64,000 nt of DNA, from NCBI GenBank assembly GCA_023432405.1, contig JAEYUQ010000016.1, forward strand, positions 1 through 64,000. Reading direction: 5' to 3'. Under the pieces are notes generated by a model. That model had not been told where the DNA came from, did no database searches, and saw nothing but the letters and a program-made list of their open reading frames with translations. The translations under genes were made by a program, and so were the position numbers. This document shows, piece by piece, positions 16,091-25,187 of this stretch. Numbering within the stretch: the stretch's first letter is position 1; the number at the start of each line of letters is the position of its first letter. This stretch comes from Actinomycetes bacterium (lineage in GTDB: Bacteria > Actinomycetota > Actinomycetes > Mycobacteriales > Mycobacteriaceae).

Positions 16091-18208
16091 TTAGCGGTGC
16101 AACGCTACAGGGGCAAGCTTTCGGAAAATGGGGTGCTGCGCAAGATCGTCCAACAGCACGGGGGTACCAGTGGCGTCGCAAAGGGGAATACACCAGTTGG
16201 GGTAGAGGTCCTTGCAGGTTCCGGGTTGGTTTTGAACCCGCTTGTCCGCAACCAAGTCCACTAAGGCTGCACACACCAGGGCTGCCGGAGTGCCTGCGGC
16301 AAAGGCACTCAGACCGGCAATAAGGTCAACTGCCTCTCCGCGTTCATCGCGCTGAGCGTTCAGGAACTCGGCGTCGGCAAGGGAAGTGCCCTCAAAACAA
16401 CCAGTGTCTCGAACCAGGTCTAAAACCTTGTTTTGCCAGGCAAGATCCTCTGCAAACTCGGCGGCGGGGTCAGTTTTGAGAAGTCCCAGGCGCTCACGCA
16501 GCGCGATGTGCTCTCCGGCTAAGTAGCCGGCCGTCGGTGGCAGATCATGCGTGGTGATAGAGGCAAGAGATAGGGCGCGATAGCTGCCCTGAGCTTTAGG
16601 CTGAGACCCCTCAGATTCAAACCACAGGATGGACGTGCCCATAATCCCTCGTGAGCTCAAAGCGTCTTGCACCCAGGGCTCAAAGGTGCCCAGATCCTCA
16701 CCAATTACCAGGCAGCCTGCTCGCTCAGCTTCCAGCGCCAGAATGCCTACCAGAGCGTTGTAGTCATAGTTCACGTAGGTGCCCATCGCAGGAGATTGCA
16801 TCCGCGGAATCCAAAACAGCCTGAACAGGCCAAGCACATGGTCTACCCGGATTGCTCCGGAGTGCTTGAGCACCGCACGCAGCAAATCCCTCCAGGGTTT
16901 ATACCCTGCCTTAGCCAAGGCAGAAGGATTCCAGGGTGGCTGGGACCAATCTTGCCCCTGCTGGTTATACGTGTCCGGGGGAGCACCTACCGACGCCGCG
17001 GGGGCCAGGAATTGCGCAAAGCTGCGGGCATCAGCACCACCGGGGTTCACACCCACGGCCAAGTCTTGCATAATCCCGATTGTCATCCCTGCATCCTTCG
17101 CGGCCTGTTGAGCGGAGCCCAGCTGCTCATCGCAGAGGAACTGAAGCCAGCAGTAGAACTCGATGAGCTCTTCACGACGCCCCTCCCGCTTGGGATTTGA
17201 GGCAACCACCCCGTCTGCGCACCACTGAGCAAAGGTTCTCAGGTGCTGGTCTTGGCTGTCCACAAATTCCCTGAAAGCTGCAATGCGCTCAGGCGTGCGG
17301 CCTTGTCTAAACAGGGTCCACAGAGACTTTAGCTTCGCGCGGTAAATCGGATTGCGCTCAATGTTGTCGGCAGAGGTGTTGGTGTCTTTTAGTTTTTGCG
17401 CTCTGCGCAAGATTTTCTCTCGGCGTTTGTCGGAAATAACCCTGAACTCGGGGGTGTCTTCCACACTGAGATAGATGGGGTTTATAAACCTGCGGGTAGA
17501 GGGAAGATAGGGGGAATCCTCCACAGGTGGGTAGGGCTCTGCTGCGTGAATGGGGTTGATGAGCAGGAAGTCAGCGCCTTCACCGGCAACAATGCCAGCT
17601 AGTGTGGCCAGGTCATGGAAATCTCCCATGCCCCAGGAGGATGAGCTCCTGATGGAGTACAGCTGTGCCATCACGCCCGACACTGGATGTTCCAGGTAGG
17701 TATCCACGGTGCTGACACGCTGGGGAGTGACCACCCAGGTGCAGGATTCATCAATATCAGTGGAGCTCAGATGCAGCTCATGCCAGCCGAGGGGGGCGTC
17801 CTCGGGAAGTCTGAAACTGGCCTCTCCCCACCAGGTGCCATTGATGTCCCGATCAGGTACCCAATTGTCCACCTGAGCAACGGTAAATGTTGTGCCGTCT
17901 TCCAAAGAGGCGGTCAGTGTGGCAGGTTCTCCAGCGTGAACATGAACATTAACCACATAGTCATGCCCGGTTTGCTGAACCACGCAGGGAGGCAAAGCTG
18001 CTGTAAAAGCGGCGTTGTGGTAACGAGTGAGAGCAGCCTCGTAGCCCTCAGAAACATCCACTCCCATCGCATCGAGGGTGTAGAGCAGGGTATCGTCCGG
18101 AGTGGCTATCCATTCCCCGGTAACAGACCAGTATCCGGTGGCAATATCGTAGGTGGTGGCTAACTCCTGGAGGCGTTCCTGCGTCATCATAGTTTTCCAT
18201 TGTGCCAT
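16091..18208 (-). CDS. malQ: 4-alpha-glucanotransferase (amylomaltase)
   Basis: The 705-residue protein is a GH77 amylomaltase of the actinobacterial type with an extra N-terminal domain (about 1-150) that carries WWGEASFRLPEDAPLGWHEL. The catalytic barrel shows IRVDHVLGLFRLFWIP (nucleophile Asp), GEDLGTFEPWV (acid/base Glu) and THDLPPTAGYL (third acidic residue). It transfers glucan segments between maltodextrins in the cytoplasm. The internal ATG at 18190 is an alternative start; neither has a strong ribosome binding site. It is divergent from the fadD15-like gene and converges with the Xre gene. Confidence 0.95.
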   Translation of the reverse strand: MAQWKTMMTQERLQELATTYDIATGYWSVTGEWIATPDDTLLYTLDAMGVDVSEGYEAALTRYHNAAFTAALPPCVVQQTGHDYVVNVHVHAGEPATLTASLEDGTTFTVAQVDNWVPDRDINGTWWGEASFRLPEDAPLGWHELHLSSTDIDESCTWVVTPQRVSTVDTYLEHPVSGVMAQLYSIRSSSSWGMGDFHDLATLAGIVAGEGADFLLINPIHAAEPYPPVEDSPYLPSTRRFINPIYLSVEDTPEFRVISDKRREKILRRAQKLKDTNTSADNIERNPIYRAKLKSLWTLFRQGRTPERIAAFREFVDSQDQHLRTFAQWCADGVVASNPKREGRREELIEFYCWLQFLCDEQLGSAQQAAKDAGMTIGIMQDLAVGVNPGGADARSFAQFLAPAASVGAPPDTYNQQGQDWSQPPWNPSALAKAGYKPWRDLLRAVLKHSGAIRVDHVLGLFRLFWIPRMQSPAMGTYVNYDYNALVGILALEAERAGCLVIGEDLGTFEPWVQDALSSRGIMGTSILWFESEGSQPKAQGSYRALSLASITTHDLPPTAGYLAGEHIALRERLGLLKTDPAAEFAEDLAWQNKVLDLVRDTGCFEGTSLADAEFLNAQRDERGEAVDLIAGLSAFAAGTPAALVCAALVDLVADKRVQNQPGTCKDLYPNWCIPLCDATGTPVLLDDLAQHPIFRKLAPVALHR

Positions 18209-18315
18209 TGAAAGTCGGTGCTCAGTGTTTGCCTCAGGTTTACTGAACTCGGGTGGGCTTTATCAGGAGCACTATTAAGGTGTTTCCTGAGTACACCGTG
18301 AAGAAGGAGAGATTT

Positions 18316-20145
18316 ATGCAAGAAGTATCAACTCCAGCCTCCTATGAAGTCGGGCCGAATGAGACGTGTTTGACTGCCTTGATGGATACGGTGCACTCAT
18401 CTCCAAATGTGGTTCTCTACACTCGGCCAGCCAACTATGAGTGGGTCAATGTCACCGGCAGTGAGTTCATTGAGGAAGTTTTTGCCGTGGCCAAAGGACT
18501 GGTTGCCAATGGGGTTCAGCAAGGGGATCGCATTGCGTTGCTGTCAGCCACTCGCTACGAGTGGACTGTTTTGGACTACGCCATCTGGGCTGCTGGGGCT
18601 GTGTCTGTGCCCATCTATCCCTCCTCCTCGTTATCCCAGGTTCAGTGGATTGTTGCTAACTCCGATGCGGTGCTGGCTATCACCGAAACTCGTGAGCACA
18701 CAGCTCTCATGGAACATCTTGTTGTGGATGAATCTGGTGTGTCGTGTATCAAAGGTGTCAGCTCAAAGCTCAGGAGAGTTCTGGAGATTAATTCTTCTGC
18801 CTTGAATACTTTGAAGTTTGAAGGCCGTCAGCTGGATGATTCCGTAATTATGGAGAGAATTCAGTCCACGAAGTCTTCTGACTTGGCTTCTCTGGTATAT
18901 ACCTCGGGAACCACTGGACGTCCTAAGGGATGTATGCTGACGCATCGCAATTTCTTGTCCGAGGCTCGTGCGCTGCTCACACATGAGATTGGGGCTATTG
19001 CTGTGCCAGGGCGAAGGACAATCACCTTCCTACCTCTGGCTCATGTCTTGGCTCGCTCTGTATCTATTGCGTTTGCGATAGGTGGAGGTCTGCAAAGCCA
19101 CTGGTCTGACTTCCAGAGTATTGCGGTTCAGTTTCAGCGCACCCACCCACACATGGTGGTGGGCGTGCCCAGAGTGTTTGAGAAAATTCGGATTGCTGCT
19201 CAGAACAACGCCAAGGAAAGTGGACTTATTGCCACTGCCGTGTTCAAGCAGGCTGAGCAGACGGCCATTGATTACTCCAAGGCTCTAGACACCCCAGAAG
19301 GGCCGAGTATGTGGTTAAAGCTTCGTCTCAGAGGCTTTGACAAACTGATTTATTCCAAGCTTCGCGCTGCTACGGGTGATGCTGTTGTCTACGGAATCAC
19401 TGGTGGTTCTGCTATGAGCCCCAATCTCCTTCACTTCTTCCGGGGTGTGGGAATTCCGATAGCAGAAGGCTACGGTCTCACTGAAACAGTGGGTGCTGCC
19501 TTGATTAGTTTCGGGGAGGACACCAAGATCGGTACTGTTGGTAAGCCGATTGGTGGGGTAAGCGTTCGTATTAACTCTGATGGTGAGATTCTCATTAAGG
19601 GGCCTATGGTCTTTGAAGGCTACTGGAATGATCCGGAAGCAACTGCTACCAGCTTTACAGACGGGTGGTACAACACCGGGGATCTCGGGGAGCTTGACGA
19701 GGATGGCTTCCTCACAGTGACTGGCCGCAAGAAAGATTTGGTGGTCACTGCTGGCGGAAAGAATATTTCCCCCGCTCCTATGGAAGAAAGTCTGCGGGAG
19801 CATCCTCTCATTTCTCAAGCTCTGGTGGTGGGGGACGGAAAACCCTTCGTCTCAGTGCTGCTGACCTTGGACGAGGATATGTTGCGCACATGGAAACTAG
19901 ACCACAATATGCCGGAGAATAAGTCGGTGAAAGATCTTAGCTCTGATCCGCAGTTGCGAGCCGAGATTCAGGACGCCATTAACCAGGTGAACATGATGGT
20001 CTCCCATGCGGAGTCCATCAAGAAGTTCCATATTTTGGATACTGATCTCACTGAGGAAAGCAATGAGCTGACCCCCACTTTAAAGATTAAACGCAATGTT
20101 GTGGTGCAAAAATACGCCAAGGTTATTGATCGCCTCTACACCTAA
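18316..20145 (+). CDS. Long-chain acyl-CoA synthetase (FadD15-like)
   Basis: ATG 18316 follows GAAGGAGA and gives 609 residues. It is an adenylate-forming enzyme: AMP-binding loop YTSGTTGRPKGCMLTH near residue 197, GYGLTET near 385, GWYNTGDLGELDEDG near 455 and the hinge TGRKKDLVVTAGGKNISP. The order and length fit FadD15-type long-chain fatty acid CoA ligases of Corynebacteriales, which activate fatty acids for phospholipid or mycolate metabolism. A membrane-association surface is likely, but no transmembrane helix is seen. A short untranslated gap of about 145 bases separates it from the next gene. Confidence 0.93.
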   Translation: MQEVSTPASYEVGPNETCLTALMDTVHSSPNVVLYTRPANYEWVNVTGSEFIEEVFAVAKGLVANGVQQGDRIALLSATRYEWTVLDYAIWAAGAVSVPIYPSSSLSQVQWIVANSDAVLAITETREHTALMEHLVVDESGVSCIKGVSSKLRRVLEINSSALNTLKFEGRQLDDSVIMERIQSTKSSDLASLVYTSGTTGRPKGCMLTHRNFLSEARALLTHEIGAIAVPGRRTITFLPLAHVLARSVSIAFAIGGGLQSHWSDFQSIAVQFQRTHPHMVVGVPRVFEKIRIAAQNNAKESGLIATAVFKQAEQTAIDYSKALDTPEGPSMWLKLRLRGFDKLIYSKLRAATGDAVVYGITGGSAMSPNLLHFFRGVGIPIAEGYGLTETVGAALISFGEDTKIGTVGKPIGGVSVRINSDGEILIKGPMVFEGYWNDPEATATSFTDGWYNTGDLGELDEDGFLTVTGRKKDLVVTAGGKNISPAPMEESLREHPLISQALVVGDGKPFVSVLLTLDEDMLRTWKLDHNMPENKSVKDLSSDPQLRAEIQDAINQVNMMVSHAESIKKFHILDTDLTEESNELTPTLKIKRNVVVQKYAKVIDRLYT

Positions 20146-20291
20146 TCTGGGTGTCGGATTTGGCATCTGCTGCGTCTCCTCTGAGGCTCCGGCGAGTCGC
20201 ATTCGGGAGCATCTCTCGGTTCTATTAGAGTCTTTGAGAGTCACGATAAACCTTCAAGTTGCACTTGAACCTTTCTCAAAGGAGCGGCCTG

Positions 20292-20960
20292 ATGCACCCA
20301 ATCGCCGCCGAGTTCCGTCATTACGAGCTGACTCAGCACCTCTATGACCTTGGCGACGAAGTGGCCGACTATGTGGAGCACGTGCTTCAGGCCATTGCAG
20401 ATTGGGATACGGAACTGGTTGAAGATTGCCTTGAAGAGCTCCACGATATTGTGCTGGAAGATCGAAAAGATGCCAGGGCTACTGCCTCAGAATTGTCAGG
20501 GCTTCGTCAGGCTCTGACCTCAGGACTCCTCGCCGGAACGATTTCCTGGAGGGGCGCTCAGCGCACAGTGGAGGAGCCGGAAAGGCTCACTGCCGCAACA
20601 ATTACGGATTCCTATCCGCTTTCTGCCTCTCCAGTGGATGTATCTGATCTCCATGAAACTCTCCAACTTCGCGCAGAGCTGGTGAGGAGTCATCTGGAAA
20701 CGATGGTGGAGTGGATTCTGGATTCCACTCATGTTGTAGCTAATACACTCACAGGTACTTCTTTATCGGCGGTTTTCCGGCGTGCCGAGGAAAAGACGCG
20801 TGCAGCTGTCGATTCGTGGTTGGAATGTGTGGCCTCGAATACGGCCTACACCCGGACCATGCGTGGATCTCACCCTCCGGAGTTTCTCGGTGAGCGCGCT
20901 TGGGCGGATGCTATTGCTTTTAATGTCTGGGATGCTCAGGGGCGCTGCTACGGCTCATGA
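20292..20960 (+). CDS. Conserved-looking alpha-helical protein of unknown function
   Basis: The start at 20292 has a GGAG ribosome binding site. The 222-residue product is acidic and almost wholly helical, with no membrane segment, signal peptide or cysteine pair. It starts HPIAAEFRHYELTQHLYDLGDEV and has Trp residues near 45, 90, 145 and 175. I recognise no family. Its stop overlaps the hemW start by the ATGA arrangement, so it is translated together with hemW and lies in the fadD15-hemW-hrcA stretch. A structural or regulatory partner role is possible, but nothing in the sequence says which. Confidence 0.7.
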   Translation: MHPIAAEFRHYELTQHLYDLGDEVADYVEHVLQAIADWDTELVEDCLEELHDIVLEDRKDARATASELSGLRQALTSGLLAGTISWRGAQRTVEEPERLTAATITDSYPLSASPVDVSDLHETLQLRAELVRSHLETMVEWILDSTHVVANTLTGTSLSAVFRRAEEKTRAAVDSWLECVASNTAYTRTMRGSHPPEFLGERAWADAIAFNVWDAQGRCYGS

Positions 20961-22093
20961 CAGATTTTGGCGTCTACGTCCACGTCCCCTTTTGCTCTTC
21001 ACGCTGCGGATATTGCGATTTCAATACCTACACCGCCGGTGAACTGGGCTCATCGAGTAGCCCAGACAGCTACCTCAACGCCCTTGAGCGGGAGCTTGAC
21101 CTTGTCACCTATACCCCGGATTCTCCTGTGCGTAGCATTTTTGTCGGAGGTGGTACTCCATCTCTCCTGGGCGCGACCGGGCTTCGTCGTATCCTGCGTG
21201 CCATTTCCTCCCGCTGGGACATTGCCCCGGATGCGGAAATCACCACGGAGTCCAACCCTGAGTCCACCTCTCCTGAATTCTTTGCACAGCTTGTGCAGGC
21301 TGGGTTCACCCGTATTTCCCTAGGTATGCAGTCTGCCTCAGAGCGGGTTCTCGCCGTGCTTCAGCGCCGACATACCCCCGGAAGAGCTCTGGAGGCTGCT
21401 CGTGAGGCACTGGATGCAGGATTTCGGCACGTCAATCTGGATCTCATCTACGGCACCCCCACAGAGACAGACGAGGATGTGCGCCAGAGCCTGGAGGCCA
21501 TTCTCAGCACTGGGGTGGATCATGTCTCGGCATACTCCCTCATTGTGGAGGAGGGGACGGCTATGGCTCGCAAAATCCGTCGGGGAGAGTTGCCTGCCAC
21601 AGATGAGGACGTCATGGCGCATCGCTATGAACTTATCGACGCCGCGCTCAGTGAGGCTGGTTATAGGTGGTATGAGGTTTCTAACTGGGCAAAGCCCGGT
21701 GGGGAGTGCCAACACAATCTGATCTACTGGAGAGATGGGAACTGGTGGGGAGCAGGTCCCGGTGCTCACTCCCATATAGATGATGAGCGTTTTTTTAACG
21801 CCAAACATCCCGCCCGGTATGCCCAGATTCTGGAGGGTGGGGATTTACCCATTGCTGGTAGGGAAAAACTCAGTGCTGAGGATCATCACATGGAGCGGGT
21901 CATGCTGGGGATGCGTTTGCGGGAAGGTATCCCTCGCAGCTGGATTAGTGCTGCTGCAGATCCCGTGATTGCTGGTTTCGTGAGACATGGTCTGCTCTAT
22001 GAGGACGCTGAACGTTTGCGTCTCAGCGATGCTGGGCGTCTGCTTGCCGATGGCATCGTTACTGACCTCCTTGTCGCGGAGGACTCCCAGTAG
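20957..22093 (+). CDS. hemW: Radical SAM heme chaperone HemW
   Basis: The 378-residue protein starts with YVHVPFCSSRCGYCDFNTY, the CxxxCxYC cluster motif of radical SAM enzymes of the HemN/HemW group. Further blocks are FVGGGTPSLL, TTESNPES and NLDLIYGTPTETDEDV. The HemW-type C-terminal region (YWRDGNWWGAGPGAHSHI, RLREGIPRSWI) is present, and the shorter N-terminus lacks the extra Cys of coproporphyrinogen dehydrogenase, so heme chaperone is the better call than HemN. It overlaps the upstream gene by four bases and is followed by hrcA, as in many Gram-positive genomes. Confidence 0.92.
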   Translation: MTDFGVYVHVPFCSSRCGYCDFNTYTAGELGSSSSPDSYLNALERELDLVTYTPDSPVRSIFVGGGTPSLLGATGLRRILRAISSRWDIAPDAEITTESNPESTSPEFFAQLVQAGFTRISLGMQSASERVLAVLQRRHTPGRALEAAREALDAGFRHVNLDLIYGTPTETDEDVRQSLEAILSTGVDHVSAYSLIVEEGTAMARKIRRGELPATDEDVMAHRYELIDAALSEAGYRWYEVSNWAKPGGECQHNLIYWRDGNWWGAGPGAHSHIDDERFFNAKHPARYAQILEGGDLPIAGREKLSAEDHHMERVMLGMRLREGIPRSWISAAADPVIAGFVRHGLLYEDAERLRLSDAGRLLADGIVTDLLVAEDSQ

Positions 22094-22215
22094 CCCGCTA
22101 AGGGGTAGGCAACCCCACAGATGCTGGACAGATTGTCGATTCTTCCATCCCTTCATCCGGCCATAGGAGATAAACACTTGCCTCCTCTGTTTTCTCGGTG
22201 GGTAAGGTGGACACT

Positions 22216-23223
22216 ATGGCCGCATCAACCGAACAACGTCGGCAGGAGGTTCTTCGAGCTATCGTTGCTGACTACATTGCCTCTCAGCAGCCCGTTGGCT
22301 CTAAAACCCTTCGAGAGCGTTATCAGATGTCGGTGTCCGCTGCCACTATTCGCAACGACATGGCCGTTTTGGAACGTGAGGGGTACATCGTTCAGGAGCA
22401 CACCTCCAGTGGACGAGTTCCCACGGAGAAGGCCTATCGAGAGTTTGTGAACTCCATCCATGAGGTCAAACCGCTCAGCCCCGCTGAGCGGCGAGCCATC
22501 ATGGAATTTTTGGATCGTAGCGTGGATTTGGAAGATGTTTTGCGTCGTGCAGTCCAGCTTCTCAGCCAGCTCACGCGCCAGGCCGCTGTGGTGCAGTTGC
22601 CCACCCTGAAGGTCTCCCATGTCAAGCACTGCGAAGTGGTGGCTTTAACTGCCTCACGTCTGCTGTTAGTACTCATTACAGATACTGGGCGCGTAGAACA
22701 GCGCAATGTTCATCTGAATCAGACGCTGAGCGAGGATCAGGTCCACCGTTTGGGCAAGATCCTGGATAACACCTTGGTGGGCAAGACAATGGCAGATGCC
22801 TCTCAGTCACTGGCAGATCTAGCTCGTCACGTTCCTTCTGATATTCGGGATGCCGCCAGAAGTGCCGCCACGGTGCTCATTGAAACATTGGTAGAGCAGC
22901 CCTCGGATCGGCTTTTTTTAGCAGGAGCTTCCTATCTTTTTACTCCCGGGCTTTCTGTGGTGTTGGAGGCTCTTGAAGAGCAAGTCATCATGCTGAAGCT
23001 TTTGGCTAACATCCAAGATATGTCCAATGTCTCGGTACTCATCGGCGAAGAAAATGAAGATGAGCAGCTGCAAGAGACGTCGATTGTGACAACTGCCTAT
23101 GGGGCCGGGGAAACCCCATTGGGTGCTATGGGAGTGGTAGGTCCTACATTTATGGACTATTCCGGGACTATTTCTAAGGTCTCAGCTGTTGCCCGTTATG
23201 TGAGTCAATTCCTGACAGGGTAA
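22216..23223 (+). CDS. hrcA: Heat-inducible transcription repressor HrcA
   Basis: ATG 22216 begins the standard N-terminus (RRQEVLRAIVADYIASQQPVGS), which is the winged helix of HrcA. The DNA-binding block SVSAATIRNDMAVLEREGYI and the SSGRVPTEKAYREFV stretch are diagnostic. Length is 335 residues, normal for the family. HrcA represses heat-shock operons by binding CIRCE. No CIRCE (TTAGCACTC-N9-GAGTGCTAA) is visible ahead of hrcA or dnaJ here, so the target operon is likely elsewhere (for example groEL) or its operator differs. It precedes dnaJ by 36 bases. Confidence 0.95.
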   Translation: MAASTEQRRQEVLRAIVADYIASQQPVGSKTLRERYQMSVSAATIRNDMAVLEREGYIVQEHTSSGRVPTEKAYREFVNSIHEVKPLSPAERRAIMEFLDRSVDLEDVLRRAVQLLSQLTRQAAVVQLPTLKVSHVKHCEVVALTASRLLLVLITDTGRVEQRNVHLNQTLSEDQVHRLGKILDNTLVGKTMADASQSLADLARHVPSDIRDAARSAATVLIETLVEQPSDRLFLAGASYLFTPGLSVVLEALEEQVIMLKLLANIQDMSNVSVLIGEENEDEQLQETSIVTTAYGAGETPLGAMGVVGPTFMDYSGTISKVSAVARYVSQFLTG

Positions 23224-23259
23224 TGTGACTTCGGCTGGAATAATGGAAAGAGGCAATGA

Positions 23260-24390
23260 ATGAGGGATTACTACGCGATCCTTGGGGTAGATAAAGATGC
23301 CAGTGATCAGGAGATTAAGAAGGCCTACCGCAAACTAGCTCGCAAGTATCACCCTGATGTCAACCCCTCTGCTGAGGCTGCTGAAAAGTTCAAAGAAATC
23401 AGTTTGGCCCATGAAATTCTCACCGATCCTGAGAAGCGTCACATTGTGGACATGGGTGGTGACCCAATGGCACAGCCAGGTGCCGGTTCAGGTGGAATGC
23501 GCTTCTCCACAGGTGGTTTAGGAGACATTTTCGACGCCTTCTTCGGTGGCGGGGGAACGAGTACTCAAGGTCCCGTTCCCCGTGTCCAGCCCGGTAACGA
23601 CGCCCTTCTACGCACCTCTCTCACCTTAGAAGAGGTGTTCACAGGAGTGAAGAAGGAAGTCACCATTGATACCGCCGTACTGTGCGATAACTGTCAGGGC
23701 ACGGGTTCAGAGTCCAAAGCTAAGCCCAGCACCTGCGAAACCTGCCACGGCACCGGGCATATCCAGGAAATGCAGCGCTCTTTCTTGGGTAATGTGATGA
23801 CCACCCGTGTGTGCCCCGTCTGCCGAGGTTTCGGGGACATTATCAAGGATCCTTGTAGCAAATGCTCTGGTGAAGGGCGCATGGCTAAGCGCCGAGTACT
23901 TCAAGCCACCTTCCCGGCTGGTTTCCGTGAGGGAATGCGGTTGCGTATGGCTGGCCAAGGCGAAGTAGGGCACGGTGGTGGTCCTGCCGGTGATCTGTAT
24001 GTGGAAGCTAGCGTGGAGCCTCATCCTATTTTCACCCGAGACAATGATGATCTGCTTGTCACTCTCACTGTGCCGATGGTGGATGCAGCTTTGGGCACCA
24101 CCGTCACCATTGACACCCTGGATGGCGAGCACCTGGACATTCCCGTGAAACCAGGAACTCAGCCTGCTGATGACATCCGCTTGGAGGGGAAGGGTATTCC
24201 TCATTTACGCAGTGATGGTGCTGGATATCTCATTGCTCGCGTGAATGTCACCGTTCCTACTGATCTGGATGACAAGTCCACTGTGCTTCTAGAAGAGTTG
24301 CGTTCTCGGAGCAAAGAGAGCGCCTCTGTTTACCGTAAAGGTGGGCATAAGTCTTTTTTCGGTAAGCTGCGCGATTCTTTCACCCGTTAA
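23260..24390 (+). CDS. dnaJ: Chaperone protein DnaJ
   Basis: The 376-residue co-chaperone has the J domain at residues 2-65 with YHPDVN, a Gly-rich linker (about 70-100), four zinc-finger CxxCxGxG repeats (CDNCQGTG, CETCHGTG, CPVCRGFG, CSKCSGEG at about 144-215) and the C-terminal substrate-binding domain. The gene is the dnaJ2 type that follows hrcA in actinobacteria. It stimulates DnaK ATP hydrolysis and delivers clients. It follows hrcA on the same strand, so the pair is probably co-regulated. Confidence 0.97.
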   Translation: MRDYYAILGVDKDASDQEIKKAYRKLARKYHPDVNPSAEAAEKFKEISLAHEILTDPEKRHIVDMGGDPMAQPGAGSGGMRFSTGGLGDIFDAFFGGGGTSTQGPVPRVQPGNDALLRTSLTLEEVFTGVKKEVTIDTAVLCDNCQGTGSESKAKPSTCETCHGTGHIQEMQRSFLGNVMTTRVCPVCRGFGDIIKDPCSKCSGEGRMAKRRVLQATFPAGFREGMRLRMAGQGEVGHGGGPAGDLYVEASVEPHPIFTRDNDDLLVTLTVPMVDAALGTTVTIDTLDGEHLDIPVKPGTQPADDIRLEGKGIPHLRSDGAGYLIARVNVTVPTDLDDKSTVLLEELRSRSKESASVYRKGGHKSFFGKLRDSFTR

Positions 24391-24409
24391 GAAAGAAGGA
24401 CACCGCACT

Positions 24410-25144
24410 ATGTCACTGCCCGTTTTCCTCTCTTCGCACCTGACTGGAACAGTGACCCTTGACGGTGCCGAAGGGCACCACGCCGTCGTCAAGCGAATGT
24501 CCGTGGGGGAACCGCTTAGACTTGTCGACGGTCGCGGTGGCTGGGCACGTGCAACGGTGACGGCCGTCAGTAAGAAGACGGTGACAGTACAGGTGGAAGA
24601 GTCCGGTCAGGAAGCACCTCACCACCCACGTATCACAGTGGTTCAAGCACTACCTAAAGCAGACCGCAGTGAGCAGGCAGTAGATTTGGCCACCCAGGCG
24701 GGTGCGGATTACATCATTCCTTGGCAGGCTGAGCGTTGCGTGGCGCAGTGGGGGAACAAGGAGGAGAAGGGACGAGCGAAGTGGTCTGCGGCGGCAGTGG
24801 CTGCAGCAAAACAGTGCAGGCGAGCCTGGATACCTGAGATTGGTGCCCTCCAGACCACAGCTCAGTTGTGTCAATCCATCGTAGAGGCTGTGGCTCACGG
24901 TGGAACGCAGGTTCTTCTTTTTCATGAGGAAGCCGCCACGCCTATCAAGGAGTTCTCTTTTCCCTCCGATGTGAATGACGTATGGGTTCTCATTGGTCCG
25001 GAAGGGGGCATAGGCCAGGAAGAATCCCAAAAACTTCGCCAGGCTGGGGCGCATCCCGTGGTGATGGGCCCGGAGATTTTCCGCAGCGCCAGCGCTGCCC
25101 TTGCAGCCATTGTGGCCATTGATATGAAAACCTCGCGCTGGTAA
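24410..25144 (+). CDS. rsmE: 16S rRNA (uracil-1498-N3) methyltransferase RsmE
   Basis: The start at 24410 has the ribosome binding site GAAGGA. The 244-residue protein shows the SPOUT fold signature: PUA-like N-terminal part with HHAVVKRMSVGEPLRLVDG, then VVQALPKADRSEQAVDLATQAG, and the knotted cofactor-binding segment LIGPEGGIGQEESQKLRQAG followed by MGPEIFRSASAALAAI. RsmE methylates U1498 of 16S rRNA with S-adenosylmethionine. It follows dnaJ by 19 bases, a gene order common in Gram-positive bacteria. Confidence 0.95.
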   Translation: MSLPVFLSSHLTGTVTLDGAEGHHAVVKRMSVGEPLRLVDGRGGWARATVTAVSKKTVTVQVEESGQEAPHHPRITVVQALPKADRSEQAVDLATQAGADYIIPWQAERCVAQWGNKEEKGRAKWSAAAVAAAKQCRRAWIPEIGALQTTAQLCQSIVEAVAHGGTQVLLFHEEAATPIKEFSFPSDVNDVWVLIGPEGGIGQEESQKLRQAGAHPVVMGPEIFRSASAALAAIVAIDMKTSRW

Positions 25145-25187
25145 AGGCGCTGGTAGATTGAACCCCTATGGGAGATAACGTAGAGCC

